DNA of 64,000 bases from the IMG/VR virus record IMGVR_UViG_3300045454_000119, positions 1-64,000 of that record, one strand, 5' to 3'. Origin of the DNA: a virus. A model generated the notes under the pieces. It saw only the letters and a program-made list of their open reading frames with translations, did not search any database and was not told the origin of the DNA. The translations under genes and the position numbers were made by a program. The stretch's first letter is position 1. Each line of letters begins with the position of its first letter. Positions 9,997-16,637 of the stretch are shown here, one piece after another.

Positions 9997-10005
9997 GGGC
10001 CGAGG

Positions 10006-10212
10006 TTAAACCGGCTTGCGGGTCGGGGGAAGGTCCGCAAACGGCCCGTAGGGGTCGTTCAGCAGCTCGTCGGCGTCGTCCCGGTCGTCCACCGGCCCGC
10101 AGTCGCAGTGCTCCCGGCAGAGCGGGGCGTGGCGGCGGCAGGTGATGGCGGTGCAGGTGCACAGCCGCTTGTCGGTCAGGTTCCTCGTCTGGCAGCAGTA
10201 GCACGCGGACAT
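10006..10212 (-). CDS. Cysteine-rich small protein, 68 aa
   Basis: The start at MSACYCCQTRN is chosen because an AAAGGAGG ribosome site lies five bases before it; the longer upstream extension lacks coding character. The protein has ten cysteines within its first 45 residues (CYCC..C.C..C..H..C.EHCDC), a pattern fit for zinc binding, followed by an acidic tail (DDRDDADELLNDPYGPF). I do not recognise the family. It probably forms a pair with the proline-rich protein gene 9 bases downstream. Confidence 0.75.
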   Translation of the reverse strand: MSACYCCQTRNLTDKRLCTCTAITCRRHAPLCREHCDCGPVDDRDDADELLNDPYGPFADLPPTRKPV

Positions 10213-10457
10213 GGGGGCCTCCTTTCCCCCGATCAGAGCGCCTCCCGGCCCGTCGCGCGATCTCAGTAGCGGTGAAATCTTTTCCCTCCCGCACGGTCCT
10301 CGTGGGCCGTCGAACTCGTCCCCATGCATGGGTAAAAACCGCGATACGGCCGCCCCGGAAGGGGGTGAGATTATAGTGTTGGAACCCGTCCGACCCGGCC
10401 TTCCGGACTCCGGGAATCTCCGTATCGCATGAGGTGTTCAGTTCGCCCTGGTGGTGG

Positions 10458-10484
10458 AGGCCCCGTGCCCCCGTACGGGGGCCT
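10458..10484 (-). terminator. GC-rich hairpin after the YodL-like gene, possible terminator
   Basis: AGGCCCC (10458-10464) pairs with GGGGCCT (10478-10484), and the loop includes the perfect palindrome CCCCCGTACGGGGG. It follows the end of the leftward gene 10523-10786. There is no clear U-run, so it may end transcription only weakly or protect the 3' end. The rest of the 310-base gap 10213-10522 shows no gene. Confidence 0.4.
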
Positions 10485-10522
10485 GCGGACACAACTTGCA
10501 AGCGTCGACGGGGCCGGGTGGG

Positions 10523-10786
10523 TTACAGCCTCTTCCAGCCGACCGGCTCGCACCGGAAGGCCTCCCCGGCGGGGGACACGACGACATCGCCGATGGAGGT
10601 GCTGCGGGCTTCGGGGTCGATGCACGTCACGCCGGGCTGGAGGGACCAATGCCGGTCGTGGCTGTTGGTCCGTGCGAAGGCGGCTTGCGGGTCGGCGGCG
10701 TCGACCTCGGCAACGAGCCGGTAGCCGTCGGGCCAGCGGGGCGGGGGGAACTGAAAACGCTCTGCGTGGAAGACTCGGTATTTCAT
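10523..10786 (-). CDS. YodL-like small protein, 87 aa
   Basis: Starts MKYRVFHAERFQFP and contains ..ADPQAAFARTNS.. then PEARSTSIGDVVVSPAGEAFRCEPVGWKRL. The combination of an N-terminal YRV strand, a central helix and the late (R)S.S.GDVV motif followed by a C-terminal strand resembles the YodL-like family found in phage and plasmid accessory (often antirestriction-type) clusters. The assignment is from memory of the pattern and is tentative; no function is established. It sits in the leftward operon after the Api92-like gene, separated from it by one of three similar intercistronic hairpins. Confidence 0.7.
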   Translation of the reverse strand: MKYRVFHAERFQFPPPRWPDGYRLVAEVDAADPQAAFARTNSHDRHWSLQPGVTCIDPEARSTSIGDVVVSPAGEAFRCEPVGWKRL

Positions 10787-10804
10787 CTCTGGGAATTCGG
10801 AAGG

Positions 10805-10827
10805 GCCGGGGGCGACTCTCCCCCGGC
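10805..10827 (-). repeat. Intercistronic hairpin, copy A
   Basis: Perfect 8-bp stem (GCCGGGGG/CCCCCGGC) around a seven-base loop that reads AGAGTCG on the transcript strand. It lies between the leftward genes 10847-11383 and 10523-10786. Copies B (11406-11430) and C (13811-13835) share loop and flank design (hairpin followed by CCTTC or CACTTC and then the next ribosome site). Confidence 0.75.
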
Positions 10828-10846
10828 TGGTTAATCTCGGAAGGGG

Positions 10847-11383
10847 TCAGCCGCCGCGGTTCCCGAAGTAGGGGCCGCTCTCGTCGAACGTGACTTCCCC
10901 GCCCTCGCAGCGGAGCATGCCGTTGTAGGCACACCCGCACTCGAAGTAGCGGAGGGTAAGGGTCAGGTCCGGGAACATCTCGGCGGCCCGCTTAATGACC
11001 GGCTCCGGGGGGCTCCAGGCGGTCTCGAAGTGCAGGTCCTGGGAAACCTCCCTGTCCCACTCGCTCCGCTGGCCGATTTGCACCCGGCAGGCGTTCCACT
11101 TGGTGCCCCAGTTCTCGACGCACCAGTCGTAGCCGCCGGAGTTGAACCCGTCCGGCGGGATGGGTACGGTTTCCCGCTCGGCGGGTGTCAGGGAGTTGAA
11201 GCGGTCGTAGAACGCTTCCCGCTCCCGGTCCATCTGCTCCCACTTCTCCGGGTAGGGGATGAAGCGGTTGAAGTCGAACGGGGTTTCCTCGCCGTCGGGG
11301 GTCCCCTTCGCGTGCTCCAGAAACGCCGTCACCTTGTCGGCCGGCCCTTCGACGGTCAAATCGCATTCACACCAATTCGGCAT
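10847..11383 (-). CDS. Api92-like/DUF1281 ferredoxin-fold protein, 178 aa
   Basis: Begins MPNWCECDLTVEG, the signature of the DUF1281/Api92-like family (MPNWC.N.L...G), which has a ferredoxin-like fold. Other family-like features are FDFNRFIPYPE at 36-46, YDWCVENWGTKWNA at about 84-97 and FETAWSPPEPVIKRAAEMFPDL at about 118-140. The family is common on phages, plasmids and integrated elements; its function is unknown. A good GGAGGAAT ribosome site precedes the ATG. It follows the DUF932 gene in the same leftward run, with hairpin copy B between them. Confidence 0.88.
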   Translation of the reverse strand: MPNWCECDLTVEGPADKVTAFLEHAKGTPDGEETPFDFNRFIPYPEKWEQMDREREAFYDRFNSLTPAERETVPIPPDGFNSGGYDWCVENWGTKWNACRVQIGQRSEWDREVSQDLHFETAWSPPEPVIKRAAEMFPDLTLTLRYFECGCAYNGMLRCEGGEVTFDESGPYFGNRGG

Positions 11384-11405
11384 ATTCCTCCGGATAAACA
11401 GAAGG

Positions 11406-11430
11406 GCCGGGCGGCCACTCTCCGCCCGGC
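11406..11430 (-). repeat. Intercistronic hairpin, copy B
   Basis: Perfect 9-bp stem (GCCGGGCGG/CCGCCCGGC) with loop AGAGTGG on the transcript strand, placed between the DUF932 stop codon and the Api92-like start. Same architecture as copies A and C. Confidence 0.75.
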
Positions 11431-11446
11431 TCGTTGTCGTCTGGCG

Positions 11447-12427
11447 TTAAGCGGCTAAGGCGATGTCGTAGGCCCGCCGTTTAATCCGCTCGCCGTCCCC
11501 GAACCAGGCGGAATCCAGCCGCGTTTCGGCGTCGTCCTTCCGCCTACCCCGGAGGTGGTCGACCCAATCGGTGACCGCGTTGTAGGCCCCCCAGTAGGTG
11601 CCGTGGACGCCGTTCAGCATCGCCCCCGGTGCGGCGTAGTACGCCGACAGGATCTGCGGGTAGGCCCTGGGCTTCTTCCCGTGGGTGTAGGTGTCCGGGG
11701 CGATGTCGAGTACGGCGTCGACGTACCGTTGCAACCCGTCGATGGGCAAGGCCTTGGCGGCCATCGTGCGGAAGTCGGCGACGGTGGCCGTGAAGGTCTT
11801 CGCGGCCATGTCGACGGTTTTCTGAACGAGGGAAAGGCCCTGTTCTACCCCCGAGGTGTGCCGAACCCGGATGCAGTCCTCTAACCCGGCGTCGGCTCTG
11901 CGGTCGGCCCGTGAGAGGGTGTTCCAGCAAACGACCCGGATGGTGGTGAACTGGCACCGCACCGACTGGCTGCCGTCGTGGGCGTTTGAGAGGAGGAAGT
12001 ACCCCCGGACGGAATCGCGGTCCACTACGTCGGCGATGGCGTCCTTGAGCCGTGCCAGAACCCAAACCCGCTTGCCGGCTTTGAGGCTCCCGGCTGCCTC
12101 CAACTCGCAAAGGCCGGAGTCCAGGAACGGCTGGAAGAAGTCGAAGGCGACGACGTTTTGCAGCGGCTTGTACCCGTTGCCGACGACGCCGAGGATGCTC
12201 CGGTCAGAACTCCGGACAACGGCATGGTGGGTGTCGACGCCGATGGTGCTGATGGTCTCTCGGTCGCCGTCGAACATCGCCGCGTAGATGTTCTCCAACG
12301 ACACCGACCAATCGAGGCCAGCGGCCCGGATGGCGTCCGGTATCGAGGGTGACTCTGGGAGCACAACCCCGAGCTTGTGCCAAGCCGGGGTGCGGGTGAA
12401 GAAGGCGGTTTCTATCTCGTGTGCCAT
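11447..12427 (-). CDS. DUF932 phage/plasmid-like protein, 326 aa
   Basis: Matches the DUF932 (phage/plasmid-like TIGR03299) family across its length: N-terminal AFFTRTPAWHKLG, central GVVGNGYKPLQN..AFDFFQPFLD, ..GSLKAGKRVWVLARL.., and the diagnostic QFTTIRVVCWNTLSRA segment near residues 160-176, then H..G......Q.....A (RHTSGVEQGLSLVQKTVDMA). The family is carried widely by phages and plasmids and its biochemical role is unknown. A promoter with TTGACTC at -35 ends about 58 bases before its ATG, so it heads a leftward transcript that probably continues through the Api92-like and YodL-like genes. A second, distinct DUF932 member is at 58549. Confidence 0.9.
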   Translation of the reverse strand: MAHEIETAFFTRTPAWHKLGVVLPESPSIPDAIRAAGLDWSVSLENIYAAMFDGDRETISTIGVDTHHAVVRSSDRSILGVVGNGYKPLQNVVAFDFFQPFLDSGLCELEAAGSLKAGKRVWVLARLKDAIADVVDRDSVRGYFLLSNAHDGSQSVRCQFTTIRVVCWNTLSRADRRADAGLEDCIRVRHTSGVEQGLSLVQKTVDMAAKTFTATVADFRTMAAKALPIDGLQRYVDAVLDIAPDTYTHGKKPRAYPQILSAYYAAPGAMLNGVHGTYWGAYNAVTDWVDHLRGRRKDDAETRLDSAWFGDGERIKRRAYDIALAA

Positions 12428-12484
12428 TGGGTCTTCTCCTGATGCGGGGTCGGTTTCACAGGTCCGACCTCTGTTAACGGGGCC

Positions 12485-12514
12485 AGATTACTACGGAATC
12501 CAAAGACGAGTCAA
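12485..12514 (-). promoter_or_regulatory. Promoter of the DUF932 transcript (TTGACTC type)
   Basis: Reading leftward: TTGACT (12514-12509), 18-base spacer, TAATCT (12490-12485). The -35 is embedded in a short inverted repeat (CAAAGA/TCTTTG arms at 12501-12506 and 12517-12522) that is repeated exactly in arm sequence at 14251-14272, so a repressor site is likely. Confidence 0.65.
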
Positions 12515-12650
12515 CATCTTTGAGACGTAAATCAGAAGAAATAACCGGGGTTGAGCGGCAGTAGAACGGCGTTTGCCGCCCCTCCGCTTAACTGCTAACT
12601 CGGCGCTTCGCCGGATGACGGAAATGGCGGGGAGCGGGGGAACGCCGGGG

Positions 12651-12737
12651 CCTGACTGCCTCCGGCCGGGTGGCCGGCGAGGGAATTGGGGGAGGGGTGG
12701 TGCCGGAATCCCGGCCACCCGGCCGGAGGCAGTCAGG
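12651..12737 (-). repeat. Perfect 27-bp inverted repeat (large stem-loop) at the 3' end of the ASCH gene
   Basis: Positions 12651-12677 and 12711-12737 are exact reverse complements, leaving a 33-base loop. The right arm contains the stop codon of the leftward ASCH gene (12733-12735), so the stem forms in its 3' end. Placement fits a transcription terminator or 3'-end stabiliser, but there is no U-run after it, and 27 perfect pairs are far more than a terminator needs. The stretch between it and the next promoter (12515-12650) shows no gene. Confidence 0.75.
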
Positions 12738-13344
12738 AGATGCGTTTGAACTCGATGACCCAGACCCACGGGTTCTCGGACCAGGTGTAGCCCGGCCGCT
12801 TGCCGTTAATGCGGTCCCAGACCTCCGCGAAACCTTGCCGGTACGTCTCGACCTTGGCGGCGAGGGCGCTCGGGTAAACCCGCCGCTCATAGGCCACCGG
12901 GGCTCCTTCTGCCCGCGCGTCCGCCTCGCTGATATCCCCCACCCGCTCGACCCGCACACCGGTAATCTCCAGCGTGCTGCGGCTGGCCCAGCGGGGCATG
13001 TGGATGGACGGCTTCCAGGGAGCGCAGCGGCTTCTGTCCCAGGTCGCTCGGTAACGCACCCCGTGGTGGGGCGCGGCCGGCTGAGAAACGGATGACTTCG
13101 TCGGGTCGAAACCCTCGGGGTATTTCTCGCAGCCAGCGGAGCACGGGACGAGTGCGAACGCCTCCCGCACCCAGAGCCAATCGCCGGGCTGGCCGTGGGG
13201 GCAGCGCTCATCCTCGTTGAGGATTGGTACTCCAATCCAGGAAGTCATCGGCAACGGCGTGATGACCCGCCGCGTCTGCGACTTCCGCCCGTCGAGGATC
13301 GCCCGGACCATCTCGTCGCTGAAGAGAATCGGCCGCTCCTTCAT
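12733..13344 (-). CDS. ASCH-domain protein, 203 aa
   Basis: Begins MKERPILFSDEMVRAILDGRKSQTRRVI, the typical opening of phage-borne ASCH (PUA-like, RNA-binding fold) proteins, followed by GQPGDWLWVREAF, a MPRWASRSTLEITGVRVERVGDISEADARAEG core and the WVWVIEFKRI C-terminal strand. The family is thought to bind RNA or modified nucleosides. This start is chosen over an upstream extension because it overlaps the previous stop by four bases (ATGA coupling). Last gene of the leftward run that starts at 14183. Confidence 0.9.
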   Translation of the reverse strand: MKERPILFSDEMVRAILDGRKSQTRRVITPLPMTSWIGVPILNEDERCPHGQPGDWLWVREAFALVPCSAGCEKYPEGFDPTKSSVSQPAAPHHGVRYRATWDRSRCAPWKPSIHMPRWASRSTLEITGVRVERVGDISEADARAEGAPVAYERRVYPSALAAKVETYRQGFAEVWDRINGKRPGYTWSENPWVWVIEFKRIS

Positions 13345-13793
13345 GGCTTGCCCGCGTCGGACAGCGCTTGGGCGAACCCGGTAAGCCTCTGCTTCAGCCG
13401 TGCTTCCTCTTTCGGCCCGTGGTCCTCCCACGACACCACGCACACCTCCGGCGGCTCGGCGTTGCTCCAGCGGGGGACGAAGTTCTCTCGGGCCGTCTTT
13501 ACCGCCTCGTCGTAGGTGTCGGCGAACACCTCCAGGCTGCCGCCGAAGTCGACCTCGTAGGACAGGGTGACGGTCCAGAGCCTCAGCCCGGAGCCGGGGA
13601 TGCCACCCGGCCGGTTCCGGTCCTCGGCCACCTCCAGGGCCGCGTGGAAGTCGATGCCGAACCGCTGGCACAGGTCGATCACGTCGGCCAGGAACTGCGG
13701 GACGTCGACGTGGGCCATCTCGGAGGCGTAGTGCTCGAGCAGGAAGCCGCCGAGGATGACGGCGGCGGGGAGCTTGGTTTCGTCTGAGGTCAT
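13341..13793 (-). CDS. Hypothetical phage-type protein, 150 aa
   Basis: Soluble protein with an N-terminal helical part (TKLPAAVILGGFLLEHYASEMAHVDVPQFLADVIDLCQRFGID) and a beta-rich middle (WTVTLSYEVDFGGSLEVFADTYDEAVKTARENF) that looks like a small alpha/beta domain in which a strand is followed by DEA..AR. No named family. Start MTSDETKL is chosen because the upstream extension overlaps hairpin copy C. Translationally coupled to the ASCH gene. Confidence 0.75.
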   Translation of the reverse strand: MTSDETKLPAAVILGGFLLEHYASEMAHVDVPQFLADVIDLCQRFGIDFHAALEVAEDRNRPGGIPGSGLRLWTVTLSYEVDFGGSLEVFADTYDEAVKTARENFVPRWSNAEPPEVCVVSWEDHGPKEEARLKQRLTGFAQALSDAGKP

Positions 13794-13810
13794 ACGGATA
13801 GTCTGAAGTG

Positions 13811-13835
13811 CCCGCCGGGCCACTCTCCCGGCGGG
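13811..13835 (-). repeat. Intercistronic hairpin, copy C
   Basis: Perfect 9-bp stem (CCCGCCGGG/CCCGGCGGG) with loop AGAGTGG on the transcript strand, between the leftward genes 13840-14052 and 13341-13793. Loop length and sequence match copies A and B while the stem sequences differ by paired changes, which points to selection on the RNA shape and loop. Confidence 0.75.
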
Positions 13836-13839
13836 GCGG

Positions 13840-14052
13840 TTAACCGGCGGCGGACCACTCGGCCAGCCAGCGGCAGGCGTCGGTCCCGTCGATGTGCATC
13901 GGCTCGTCGTCCGGCCCCTGGGCCAGGGCCAGCCCGACGGCGCACGCCTCGCAGCTGCGGGAGATGTTCTCCGGCGACCCCGGGAACCGGACCCAGTGCC
14001 ACTCCTCGCCGTCCGGGACGGCCTTGGTGCAGTACGCGCAGGTGCGGTCCAT
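13840..14052 (-). CDS. Small zinc-ribbon-like protein, 70 aa
   Basis: MDRTCAYCTKAVPDGEEWHWVRFPGSPENISRSCEACAVGLAL carries two CxxC pairs about 30 residues apart, the usual layout of a one-zinc ribbon. The C-terminal half is acidic with Trp (DACRWLAEWSAAG). The start is set by GGGAGGTGAGC before the ATG, only two bases after the stop of the upstream membrane-protein gene. Function unknown. Confidence 0.75.
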   Translation of the reverse strand: MDRTCAYCTKAVPDGEEWHWVRFPGSPENISRSCEACAVGLALAQGPDDEPMHIDGTDACRWLAEWSAAG

Positions 14053-14054
14053 GC

Positions 14055-14183
14055 TCACCTCCCGACCTGCACAACGATGGCCAGGAGCAGGTCCAGGACC
14101 GCGAGCACAAGGGCGGCGACGCAGACGACGGTCAGGGCCTTGTCGGTGGCGAGGGAGCCGGGCGGGATGTGTTTCTGAGTCAT
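14055..14183 (-). CDS. Single-span membrane peptide, 42 aa
   Basis: A 42-residue frame (MTQKHIPPGSLATDK, then ALTVVCVAALVLAVLDLLLAI, then VVQVGR) with one strong transmembrane helix. It has a GAGGAAC ribosome site, follows a TTGACTC-type promoter, and its stop codon lies two bases before the next start, so it is the first gene of this leftward transcript. No family recognised. Confidence 0.65.
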   Translation of the reverse strand: MTQKHIPPGSLATDKALTVVCVAALVLAVLDLLLAIVVQVGR

Positions 14184-14235
14184 GTTCCTCCGAATGCGTG
14201 CGGCGTTCACAGGCGCCGCGTGGTTGACGAGGGGC

Positions 14236-14264
14236 AGGATGCCAGAGATTCAAAGACGAGTCAA
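14236..14264 (-). promoter_or_regulatory. Promoter of the 14183-12733 transcript (TTGACTC type)
   Basis: Leftward TTGACT (14264-14259), 17-base spacer, CATCCT (14241-14236). The same inverted repeat arms seen at 12501-12522 flank the -35 (CAAAGA 14251-14256 and TCTTTG 14267-14272), and the sequence between differs by one base, so both promoters probably answer to the same regulator. Confidence 0.65.
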
Positions 14265-14415
14265 CGTCTTTGGGGGTAGAAAAACCGCCTCTTTCCTGTG
14301 AGCCGGGAGAGGCGGAAACCGGCTGCCCTTGGGGGCGATTCGCATCCGAAGAGGCCGTTCGGCCACTCGAAATCCTGTTGTGTACTGGCGTTTACATATT
14401 TGGTAAATTCCGATC

Positions 14416-15096
14416 GTGATCACGGAGACTACAGCTCGATATCCCGTTACGCTTTCGGCCGGTGACCGCGTAGGCTATTGGACCCTGCTGCAATACTTCG
14501 CTGGCGAACGACCACGAAGGACTCAGTACCTGTGCCGATGCGTTTGCGGAGTCGAAAAACGGGTGGACGTGCGGAACCTGCGACACGGCCGGTCGAGAAG
14601 CTGTGGTTGCCGGGCTGGGGAAGGTAATAAGGGTGGCCCTGGTGTGCCTCGGAAGCACGGGCATTCGGCAAGCGGGGAAATGTCCCGAACATACCGGTCC
14701 TGGTGCTGGATGAAACAGCGATGCTTCAACCCCAAAGAGAAGGACTTCCCCCACTACGGCGGCCGAGGGATCACGGTCTGTGAGCGATGGAGGAACTCGT
14801 TTGAGGCTTTTTTGGCCGACATGAGCGAGAGCCCAGGCAAGGGCTACAGCATCGAGCGGATCGACACCAACGGGAACTACGAGCCGACGAACTGTCGGTG
14901 GGCGACACAGCGCGAGCAGATCAACAACCGCCGGATGACGAAAAGGCTCACCTTTCAGGGCGAGACGATGGCGGTCGCGGACTGGGCAAGGAGGATCGGG
15001 TGTCCTCGCCACCTGTTGCATGGCCGGATTAAACTCGGATGGTCGGTAGAGGAGATCTTGAGCAGACCGGCCCGCCGCAGACGCAAAATCGCATAA
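14416..15096 (+). CDS. HNH/AP2-type homing-endonuclease-like protein, 226 aa
   Basis: The central part follows the well-known phage pattern SRTYRSWCWMKQRCFNP..KDFPHYGGRGITVCERWRNSFEAFLADM..SPGKGYSIERIDTNGNYEPTNCRWATQREQINNRR (about residues 88-170). Proteins with it are selfish or DNA-binding phage genes often annotated with AP2 or HNH homing nucleases. The N-terminus has a CxCxCG...SCGC cysteine cluster (about 41-66) likely to bind zinc, and the C-terminus (VADWARRIGCPRHLLHGRIKLGWSVEEIL) is a probable helix-turn-helix. It begins with GTG. It is the only long rightward gene inside a leftward block and uses a less GC-rich sequence, which fits insertion as a separate unit. Confidence 0.82.
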   Translation: MITETTARYPVTLSAGDRVGYWTLLQYFAGERPRRTQYLCRCVCGVEKRVDVRNLRHGRSRSCGCRAGEGNKGGPGVPRKHGHSASGEMSRTYRSWCWMKQRCFNPKEKDFPHYGGRGITVCERWRNSFEAFLADMSESPGKGYSIERIDTNGNYEPTNCRWATQREQINNRRMTKRLTFQGETMAVADWARRIGCPRHLLHGRIKLGWSVEEILSRPARRRRKIA

Positions 15097-15134
15097 GGCC
15101 TCCAACCTGCCGCTTCTGGTACCCTGGGCTTGCA

Positions 15135-15707
15135 TCACTTCTCCTCGGAGGCCCCGTGTCCGGAAAGCTGCTCGACTCCTCCACCGCCCACGCCCTGTTC
15201 AGCCTGCACGCCGTCGCCAGCGAGCGGACCCTGGCCTTGGACCTGAACTGGGACGGCCTCCGGCCCCCGGAATCCGCCTGGATCGTGCAGCTCTGGGACC
15301 CCGGCGAACGGGAGGTCGTGACCTCCCGGGCCGCCACGCTCGCCCTGGCCGTGGCCTCGGCGCTCGACCAGGTGCGGGCCCAGAAGCTGCCCGGATAGGA
15401 CCTTCTGGGTGAGATGGTCGATGCTCCGCATGAGGATTTGATACTTCGCCCGGTACTGCTCGAGCTCGGCCACGCGGGCCTTGAGGTCGTCTCGCTCCCG
15501 GACCACCGCCGTGTGGTCGGCGACCCGGACCCCGATGTATTCGGGGGCAATTAGGAGTTGGCGGACTTCTATCTCCAGATCGGCGACGCGGCCTTCCAGG
15601 GCGTCGATGTAGTCGTGAGCGAAGCAGAGCGTCGCGCAGGCGTCGACGCCGTCCGATGCGTTGGCCGCAAGGTATGCCGCCTTCTTCGCTCTAAGTTCCT
15701 CTTCCAT
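15135..15707 (-). CDS. Coiled-coil protein, 190 aa, with 3' end overlapping a rightward gene
   Basis: Start MEEELRAKKAAYLAANASDGVDA. Residues about 25-105 form a long coiled coil (DYIDALEGRVADLEIEVRQLL.., RERDDLKARVAELEQYRAKYQILMRSIDHLTQKVL). The last roughly 85 residues (Gly/Pro/Arg rich) are the antisense of the 15156-15398 gene and do not look like natural protein. The true stop may have been lost, or the overlap may be real. It lies 5 bases downstream of the DnaJ-like gene and ends the leftward accessory operon. Function unknown. Confidence 0.55.
   Translation of the reverse strand: MEEELRAKKAAYLAANASDGVDACATLCFAHDYIDALEGRVADLEIEVRQLLIAPEYIGVRVADHTAVVRERDDLKARVAELEQYRAKYQILMRSIDHLTQKVLSGQLLGPHLVERRGHGQGERGGPGGHDLPFAGVPELHDPGGFRGPEAVPVQVQGQGPLAGDGVQAEQGVGGGGVEQLSGHGASEEK
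15156..15398 (+). CDS. Small hypothetical protein, 80 aa
   Basis: The GTG start follows a CGGAGG ribosome site five bases upstream. The protein (SGKLLDSSTAHALFSLHAVASERTLALDLNWDGLRPPESAWIVQLWDPG) reads like a compact globular fold with alternating helix and strand, and ends in an Ala-rich helix (ATLALAVASALDQVRAQ). It sits about 60 bases after the homing-type gene on the same strand and overlaps the 3' part of the leftward coiled-coil gene tail to tail. No family known. Confidence 0.6.
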   Translation: MSGKLLDSSTAHALFSLHAVASERTLALDLNWDGLRPPESAWIVQLWDPGEREVVTSRAATLALAVASALDQVRAQKLPG

Positions 15708-15712
15708 CCGCC

Positions 15713-16366
15713 TCACCAGCCCCCTGTCGCCGTGGTCGTCGTGAACGAGAACGCCCCCGTATACGGGGACGCCTTGTCGAAGTCGAAGGAAAAGCCCTTC
15801 AGGATCTCCAGCGCCCGCTTCTGCACCCCGAGCGAGCGGGTGACCGCCTGCCGCTGGGCGGCGCACTGGTCGAGGGCGGACTGGACGGCCTGCTGGAACA
15901 GGTTCGGCTGGCCGGACACCGTCAGCTTGGCGGACAGGACCTCGGCGACGGCCGCGAGCTGCTTCTCCTCCTGCTCCAGGGTCTTCAGGTTCTGCCGGTT
16001 CTTCGCCTGCTCGGCCTCCAGCGTGCGGCGGAGGCTCCCGACCACGTCGAGCCGTTTCAGCCCGTCGGGGCTGGTCTGGGCGAGGAGTTTGAGGAACAGC
16101 TCCCGGAGGCCCTGGCAGGCGGCGCCGATCTCGTTGGCCTCGGTGCTGTCCGGCATCACCCCGAAGGTGTCGAAGAACGCCCGCTTCCGGTCGTCGGTGA
16201 GGGTCTCGTAGGCGAGCTTCACCGGCAGGAAGGCGTCGCCGTCGCCCCCGGCGTCGGGGTGGTGCCGCTTCGCGAGGTCGTAGTACGCCTTCTTGATCTG
16301 CTCCTTCGTGGCGGTCATGTCGACGCCGAGGGTGGCGTAGGGGTCGGTTTCAGTTCCCTGAGTCAT
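15713..16366 (-). CDS. J-domain (DnaJ-like) co-chaperone, 217 aa
   Basis: N-terminal J domain: DPYATLGVDMTATKEQIKKAYYDLAKRHHPDAGGDGDAF with the HPD motif at residues 36-38, which stimulates the ATPase of Hsp70 (DnaK). There is no Gly/Phe or zinc region, so it is a type III J protein. The rest is helical and coiled (residues about 105-140, RTLEAEQAKNRQNLKTLEQEEKQLAAVAEVL). A phage-borne J protein may recruit host DnaK for replication-complex remodelling or virion assembly. It overlaps the upstream gene by 17 bases. Confidence 0.88.
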   Translation of the reverse strand: MTQGTETDPYATLGVDMTATKEQIKKAYYDLAKRHHPDAGGDGDAFLPVKLAYETLTDDRKRAFFDTFGVMPDSTEANEIGAACQGLRELFLKLLAQTSPDGLKRLDVVGSLRRTLEAEQAKNRQNLKTLEQEEKQLAAVAEVLSAKLTVSGQPNLFQQAVQSALDQCAAQRQAVTRSLGVQKRALEILKGFSFDFDKASPYTGAFSFTTTTATGGW

Positions 16367-16637
16367 CTGTCTCCTGCGTCCCGAAAGCCCCGTCCGACAT
16401 CCCCACGCACTGGCCGTCTACCAGGACGTAGTACGTGTCCCAGCCGCACCGGTCGTCGTAGCCGACGTGCTTGAAGGAGATGGAAACCGGCCGGTCGCCG
16501 AGATGTAGCCACGCCTTTCGGACCTCGGCCTCGAGCTCGGCCACGCTGGAAACCGAGACGGTGGTGGCGAGGCTCTCCTCGAGCATGCCGCGGTGACGGC
16601 GGAAGAGGGTGGGGCGGACGGCGAGTTCCGTGATCAT
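16350..16637 (-). CDS. Hypothetical protein, 95 aa
   Basis: Small soluble protein starting MITELAVRPTLFRRHRG; the middle (VAELEAEVRKAWLHLGDRPVSISFKHVGYDDRCGWDTYYVLVDGQCVG) resembles a compact alpha/beta fold in which a helix is followed by paired strands. The C-terminus is acidic. The start is chosen because it overlaps the upstream stop by four bases; a longer extension overlaps that gene. No named family. Confidence 0.7.
   Translation of the reverse strand: MITELAVRPTLFRRHRGMLEESLATTVSVSSVAELEAEVRKAWLHLGDRPVSISFKHVGYDDRCGWDTYYVLVDGQCVGMSDGAFGTQETDDSGN

Noticed and set aside
12651-12737. Inverted repeat as ends of an insertion sequence
   Set aside because: Only 33 bases lie between the arms, there is no transposase gene and no target duplication.
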